A DNA stretch of 64,000 nucleotides, from NCBI RefSeq assembly GCF_009733845.1, contig NZ_WNXZ01000002.1:248001-312000 (forward strand), given 5' to 3'. Below the pieces are notes generated by a model. The model ran no database searches and was not told where the DNA came from. It worked only from the letters and a program-made list of their open reading frames with translations. Positions within the stretch are counted from its first letter, which is position 1; each line of letters starts with the position of its first letter. This document shows, one piece after another, positions 60,992-64,000 of this stretch. A program made the translations under genes and the position numbers. Source of the stretch: Pseudactinotalea terrae. Lineage in GTDB: Bacteria; Actinomycetota; Actinomycetes; Actinomycetales; Beutenbergiaceae.

Positions 60992-62887
60992 GTGTCAGAG
61001 CACCGCAGTCACCCTGTCGCCACCGCTGAGCGTCTCCAGCGCGCAGGCGGCGGGCCGGTCCAGCCCCGCGCGACCACGCCGCTGCAGCCGCTGGGCTTCG
61101 CCGACGTCCGGCTCACGGAGGGTTTCCTGGCCAGGCTCCAGCAGGAGAACGCGAGCACCTCGATCGTGCGAGGTCACGAGCACCTCGAGCGCCAGCAGGC
61201 CTGGACCAACTTCGAGAACGCCGCTGCCCGCGTGGTCGGCCGCACGTACCACGGCCCGGTGTTCGAGGACGGGGAGGCCTTCAAGTGGCTCGAGGCCACC
61301 GCGTGGGAGCACGGACGTTCCGACGACGCCCAGCTCGCCGAGTGGCTCGAGGAGAGCGTCGCACTGGTCGCCTCCGCGCAGGCCGACGACGGCTACCTCT
61401 CGACGTTCAACCAGTCCGCCGGCAAGCGCGGTCGCTACGAGTGGATCTCCTACGACCACGAGATCTTCAACATGGCCACGATGATCCAGGCCGCGGTCGC
61501 GCGCTACCGCGCCTCGGGATCAGGTGACCTCCTCGCCGTCGCCTGCCGCGCGGCCGACCATCTCGCTGAGGTGTTCGGCTTCGACAAGCGCCGCGAGACC
61601 TGTGGCCACCCGTTGGTCGAGATGGCACTCGTCGAGCTGTACCGCGTGACCGGCGAGCAGCGTTACCTGGACCTGGCCTCGTTCTTCGTCGAGATCCGCG
61701 GCCACGGCACCCTGACCGATCCCACCTGGCAGGGCTGGACGTCGGTGTACTTCAGCGACCGGATCCCGGTGCGCGAGACCGTGTATCCCGAGGGCCACGC
61801 CGTCAGGGCCGTCTACTTCGCCTCCGGCGCCACCGACGTGGCGATCGAGACCGGCGACGCCGAGCTGTTCGACGCGCTCCGGCGGCAGTGGGACAACATG
61901 GTCGAGACCAAGATGTACGTCAACGGCAGCCTCGGCTCGCGCTGGGAGGGCGAGGCGTTCGGCGATCCCTACGAGCTCCCGACCGACCGCGGGTACGGCG
62001 AGACCTGCGCCGCGATCGCCAGCATCCAGTGGAGCTGGCGGCTGCTGCTCGCGACCGGCGAGCCCAGGTACGCCGACCTCATCGAGCGGCAGCTCTACAA
62101 CGCGGTGCTCTCGGGTGTCACCCTCGACGGCGACCGCTACTTCTACGTCAACACGCTCCAGGTCCGCGAGGGCGCGATCGCCTACGACGACCGGATGGGC
62201 GCCGCCGGGCGGCAGGAGTGGTTCGGCTGCTCGTGCTGCCCCACCAACCTCATGCGCACGCTCGCCTCGTGGCACCACTACCTCGCCACCAGCTCGGACG
62301 CCGGGCTCCAGGTGCACCAGTACGCCTCGGCGCAGCTCAGCGGCGGCGGCCTGGACGTGCGGATGGGGGCCGACTACCCGTGGCACGGCGAGATCGAGCT
62401 CAGCATCGAGGCCGCGCCGCAGGACGTGCGCGAGCTCAGCCTGCGCATCCCGGCATGGGCGCGCTCGGCGACCCTCGAGATCGAGGGTGAGCCTGTCGCC
62501 GTCGAGCCCGGGTCCTACGCCCGGGTCAGCAGGGTCTGGCGAGCGGGCGACGTCGTGCGCCTCCTGCTGCCCATGCCGGCACGCCTGACCCGCGGTCACC
62601 ACCGCGTCGACGCCGTCCGGGGTGCGGCGGCGATCGAGCGTGGTCCGCTGGTCTACGCGATCGAGCACCTCGACCAGGAGGGCGTCACGGTCGACGACGT
62701 CGCGCTCGCCTCGACCGAGCTGGCCGAGGAGTGGCGGGGTGACCTCTTCGGCGGCATCCCGGTCGTCACAGCCCCGGCACGCAACCTTCCCGACGGCGAG
62801 GTGGGCCGCCTCGTCGCCATCCCGTACTTCATGTGGGCGAACCGGGAGGTCGGACCGATGAAGGTCTGGCTACCGCTGGACGCCTGA
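60992..62887 (+). CDS. GH127 beta-L-arabinofuranosidase-like enzyme
   Basis: A 631-residue alpha/alpha-barrel enzyme with flanking beta domains. The GH127 catalytic zinc site is visible: GYGETCA gives Glu337 and Cys339, and FGCSCCPTN gives Cys415 and Cys416, equivalent to the cysteine nucleophile and ligands of the family. Glu321 (WEGEAF) fits the acid/base. There is no signal peptide, so it works in the cytoplasm on imported L-arabinofuranose-containing (or aceric-acid-containing) oligosaccharides. I chose the GTG at 60992 (SEHRSHPVATAE) because GAGGAG lies 5 bases upstream; the frame extends to 60839, but that part is basic and covers the promoter and operators. Confidence 0.92.
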   Translation: MSEHRSHPVATAERLQRAGGGPVQPRATTPLQPLGFADVRLTEGFLARLQQENASTSIVRGHEHLERQQAWTNFENAAARVVGRTYHGPVFEDGEAFKWLEATAWEHGRSDDAQLAEWLEESVALVASAQADDGYLSTFNQSAGKRGRYEWISYDHEIFNMATMIQAAVARYRASGSGDLLAVACRAADHLAEVFGFDKRRETCGHPLVEMALVELYRVTGEQRYLDLASFFVEIRGHGTLTDPTWQGWTSVYFSDRIPVRETVYPEGHAVRAVYFASGATDVAIETGDAELFDALRRQWDNMVETKMYVNGSLGSRWEGEAFGDPYELPTDRGYGETCAAIASIQWSWRLLLATGEPRYADLIERQLYNAVLSGVTLDGDRYFYVNTLQVREGAIAYDDRMGAAGRQEWFGCSCCPTNLMRTLASWHHYLATSSDAGLQVHQYASAQLSGGGLDVRMGADYPWHGEIELSIEAAPQDVRELSLRIPAWARSATLEIEGEPVAVEPGSYARVSRVWRAGDVVRLLLPMPARLTRGHHRVDAVRGAAAIERGPLVYAIEHLDQEGVTVDDVALASTELAEEWRGDLFGGIPVVTAPARNLPDGEVGRLVAIPYFMWANREVGPMKVWLPLDA

Positions 62888-62967
62888 CAACACAGGACCA
62901 CCTCTCCCACGTGCCGGGCCCCCGGCGCGTCGGTCCGCCCTACCCACCCACCGCAAGGAGCCCGACA

Positions 62968-64000
62968 ATGAAGCCGCTCGTCCTCAACCGCCGTGACGTC
63001 CTTCGACTCGGCGGCGTCACCGCACTCGGCGGAGCCCTCGGGGGCTCCCTCGTGGCCTGCAGCTCGGCAGGACCTCAGCTGCAGTACATGTTCTGGGGGT
63101 CGACGGCGGAGCAGGAGGCCGTCGAGTCCATGCTCGCCTCGTTCGAGGGCACGCTGGACGGCGAGCTCACCGTCGAGCCGCTGTACACGCCGGACGACTA
63201 CGACACGAAGCTCAACGCGCTGGTCGCGAGCAACCGGATGCCCGACGTCGCCTACATCTCGAACGGGATGGCGTACCGGCTGGCCGAGCAGGGCAAGCTG
63301 CTCGACCTCAGCCCCTACTTCGAGGACCACCCCGGGATCGGTGGCCGGCTGCCCGAGGCCTACAACTTCTGGTCGGAGACCCAGACGTTCGGAACCCCGG
63401 CCGCGCTGGAGATCATGTGCCTGTTCACCAACAAGGCGGCCTTCAGCGAGGCGGGCGTCGAGCTGCCACCGGTCACCGCCGCCGACGCCTGGAGCTGGGA
63501 CGACTTCGTCGACGCCGCCTACCGGCTGACCGTCGACCAGAGCGGGCGCCGGCCCGACGAGGACGGTTTCGACACCACCCAGGTGGCGCGGTTCGGCACG
63601 CTCGCGAACATGTGGTCGGCCGCCTGGTACGGACTGCTGCTCAGCAACGGCGTGGACGTCGTCGACGCCTCCGGCACCACCACGCAGCTCAACAGCCCTG
63701 AAGCCGTGGCGGTGCTGCAGAACCTCGTGGACCTCATGCACGAGCACCGGGTCGCGCCATCGCCCACGCAGCTGGGCAACAACGCACCCTCCACCCCGGC
63801 CCAGCTCGCCTCGAACCGGCTCGCGATGGCGATCGACGGTCAGTGGGCGCTGCTCGACATCAGCAAGTCGGACTTCGACTACGGGATCGGCGTGCTCCCC
63901 AGCTACGGCACCCCGATGACCGCCTCGATGGGCGGCGCGATCGGGATCTCGGCGGAGACCGAGCACCTCGAGGAGGCGCTCGCGCTGTACGTCCACCAGT
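62968..64000 (+). CDS. CUT1 sugar-binding lipoprotein (partial, runs off the window)
   Basis: The first 344 residues of an extracellular solute-binding protein, family 1. A twin-arginine-like NRRDVLRLGG signal and lipobox LVAC (Cys31) suggest a lipid-anchored receptor. Family blocks include LQYMFWGSTAEQEAVESML, YDTKLNALVASNRMPDVAYI and SNRLAMAIDGQWAL. AAGGAG lies 7 bases before the ATG. It follows the GH127 gene, so its ligand is probably an arabinose-containing oligosaccharide. Permease genes probably continue downstream; MsiK is a candidate ATPase. Confidence 0.92.
   Translation, partial: MKPLVLNRRDVLRLGGVTALGGALGGSLVACSSAGPQLQYMFWGSTAEQEAVESMLASFEGTLDGELTVEPLYTPDDYDTKLNALVASNRMPDVAYISNGMAYRLAEQGKLLDLSPYFEDHPGIGGRLPEAYNFWSETQTFGTPAALEIMCLFTNKAAFSEAGVELPPVTAADAWSWDDFVDAAYRLTVDQSGRRPDEDGFDTTQVARFGTLANMWSAAWYGLLLSNGVDVVDASGTTTQLNSPEAVAVLQNLVDLMHEHRVAPSPTQLGNNAPSTPAQLASNRLAMAIDGQWALLDISKSDFDYGIGVLPSYGTPMTASMGGAIGISAETEHLEEALALYVHQ

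Overview
This window looks like the chromosome of a high-GC actinobacterium. GC is high throughout, with strong G/C third positions. Markers include a serine/threonine kinase, a WXG100 protein, a DUF3263 protein, a DUF222/HNH protein, a LytR_C protein, MsiK, and a stand-alone groEL behind CIRCE elements. Many genes also appear to be transcribed as leaderless mRNAs. A plant- or soil-associated Micrococcales relative (Cellulomonas/Beutenbergia/Ruania-like) is my best guess, but no rRNA is present to confirm it. No prophage, IS element, CRISPR array or rRNA was seen. One tRNA-Thr(TGT) is present.

Layout. 1-4.1 kb: the end of an ABC exporter, then a minus-strand run (ogt, VOC protein, methyltransferase, MFS exporter, MarR) headed by a perfect palindrome on the marR start. 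4.2-8.6 kb: cysS, rlmB, an unknown coiled-coil membrane protein and a glyoxalase-fold protein. 8.6-13.5 kb: a DUF4032 protein, msiK and the trehalose genes otsB/otsA. 13.5-19.2 kb: a membrane kinase, two tandem DsbA-like proteins (the second without cysteines), tRNA-Thr and an S9 peptidase.

19.2-32.1 kb is the most distinctive region. A GntR regulator faces an operon of a pyruvate-type aldolase, a five-gene family-5 (Opp/Dpp-like) ABC importer and three signal-less enzymes: a sialidase-fold beta-propeller, an unrecognised sandwich-plus-helical-toroid protein, and an apiosidase-like (DUF4038/GH140) protein. The order suggests import of an oligosaccharide followed by cytoplasmic cleavage, possibly of a plant glycan carrying ulosonic acids such as pectic rhamnogalacturonan II.

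32-48.5 kb: GDSL hydrolase, uracil-DNA glycosylase, DUF3263 and LytR_C proteins, a Tat-exported pectate-lyase-like protein with a LacI-type operator, a GH15 protein, an HTTM-like membrane protein, an FAD oxidoreductase, groEL, a DUF222/HNH protein, an HhH protein, two HD-family paralogues and a WXG100 protein. 48.6-56.4 kb is a nearly complete molybdenum-cofactor locus in two facing arms (mogA-moaE-moaA; moeB-moeA-moaC-mobA-DUF6457-moaD), with a phosphatase and an inositol-monophosphatase-like gene between them. 56.4-59.8 kb: a GlgC-like protein, a DoxX-like protein, an SDR and an unknown protein. 59.8-64 kb: a LacI regulator diverging from a GH127 beta-L-arabinofuranosidase-like enzyme and a CUT1 sugar-binding lipoprotein that runs off the window.

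These parts fit together as plant cell wall use: exported pectate lyase, two importers (one probably energised by MsiK), and intracellular debranching enzymes. Matching inverted repeats upstream of msiK and GH127 hint at shared control.
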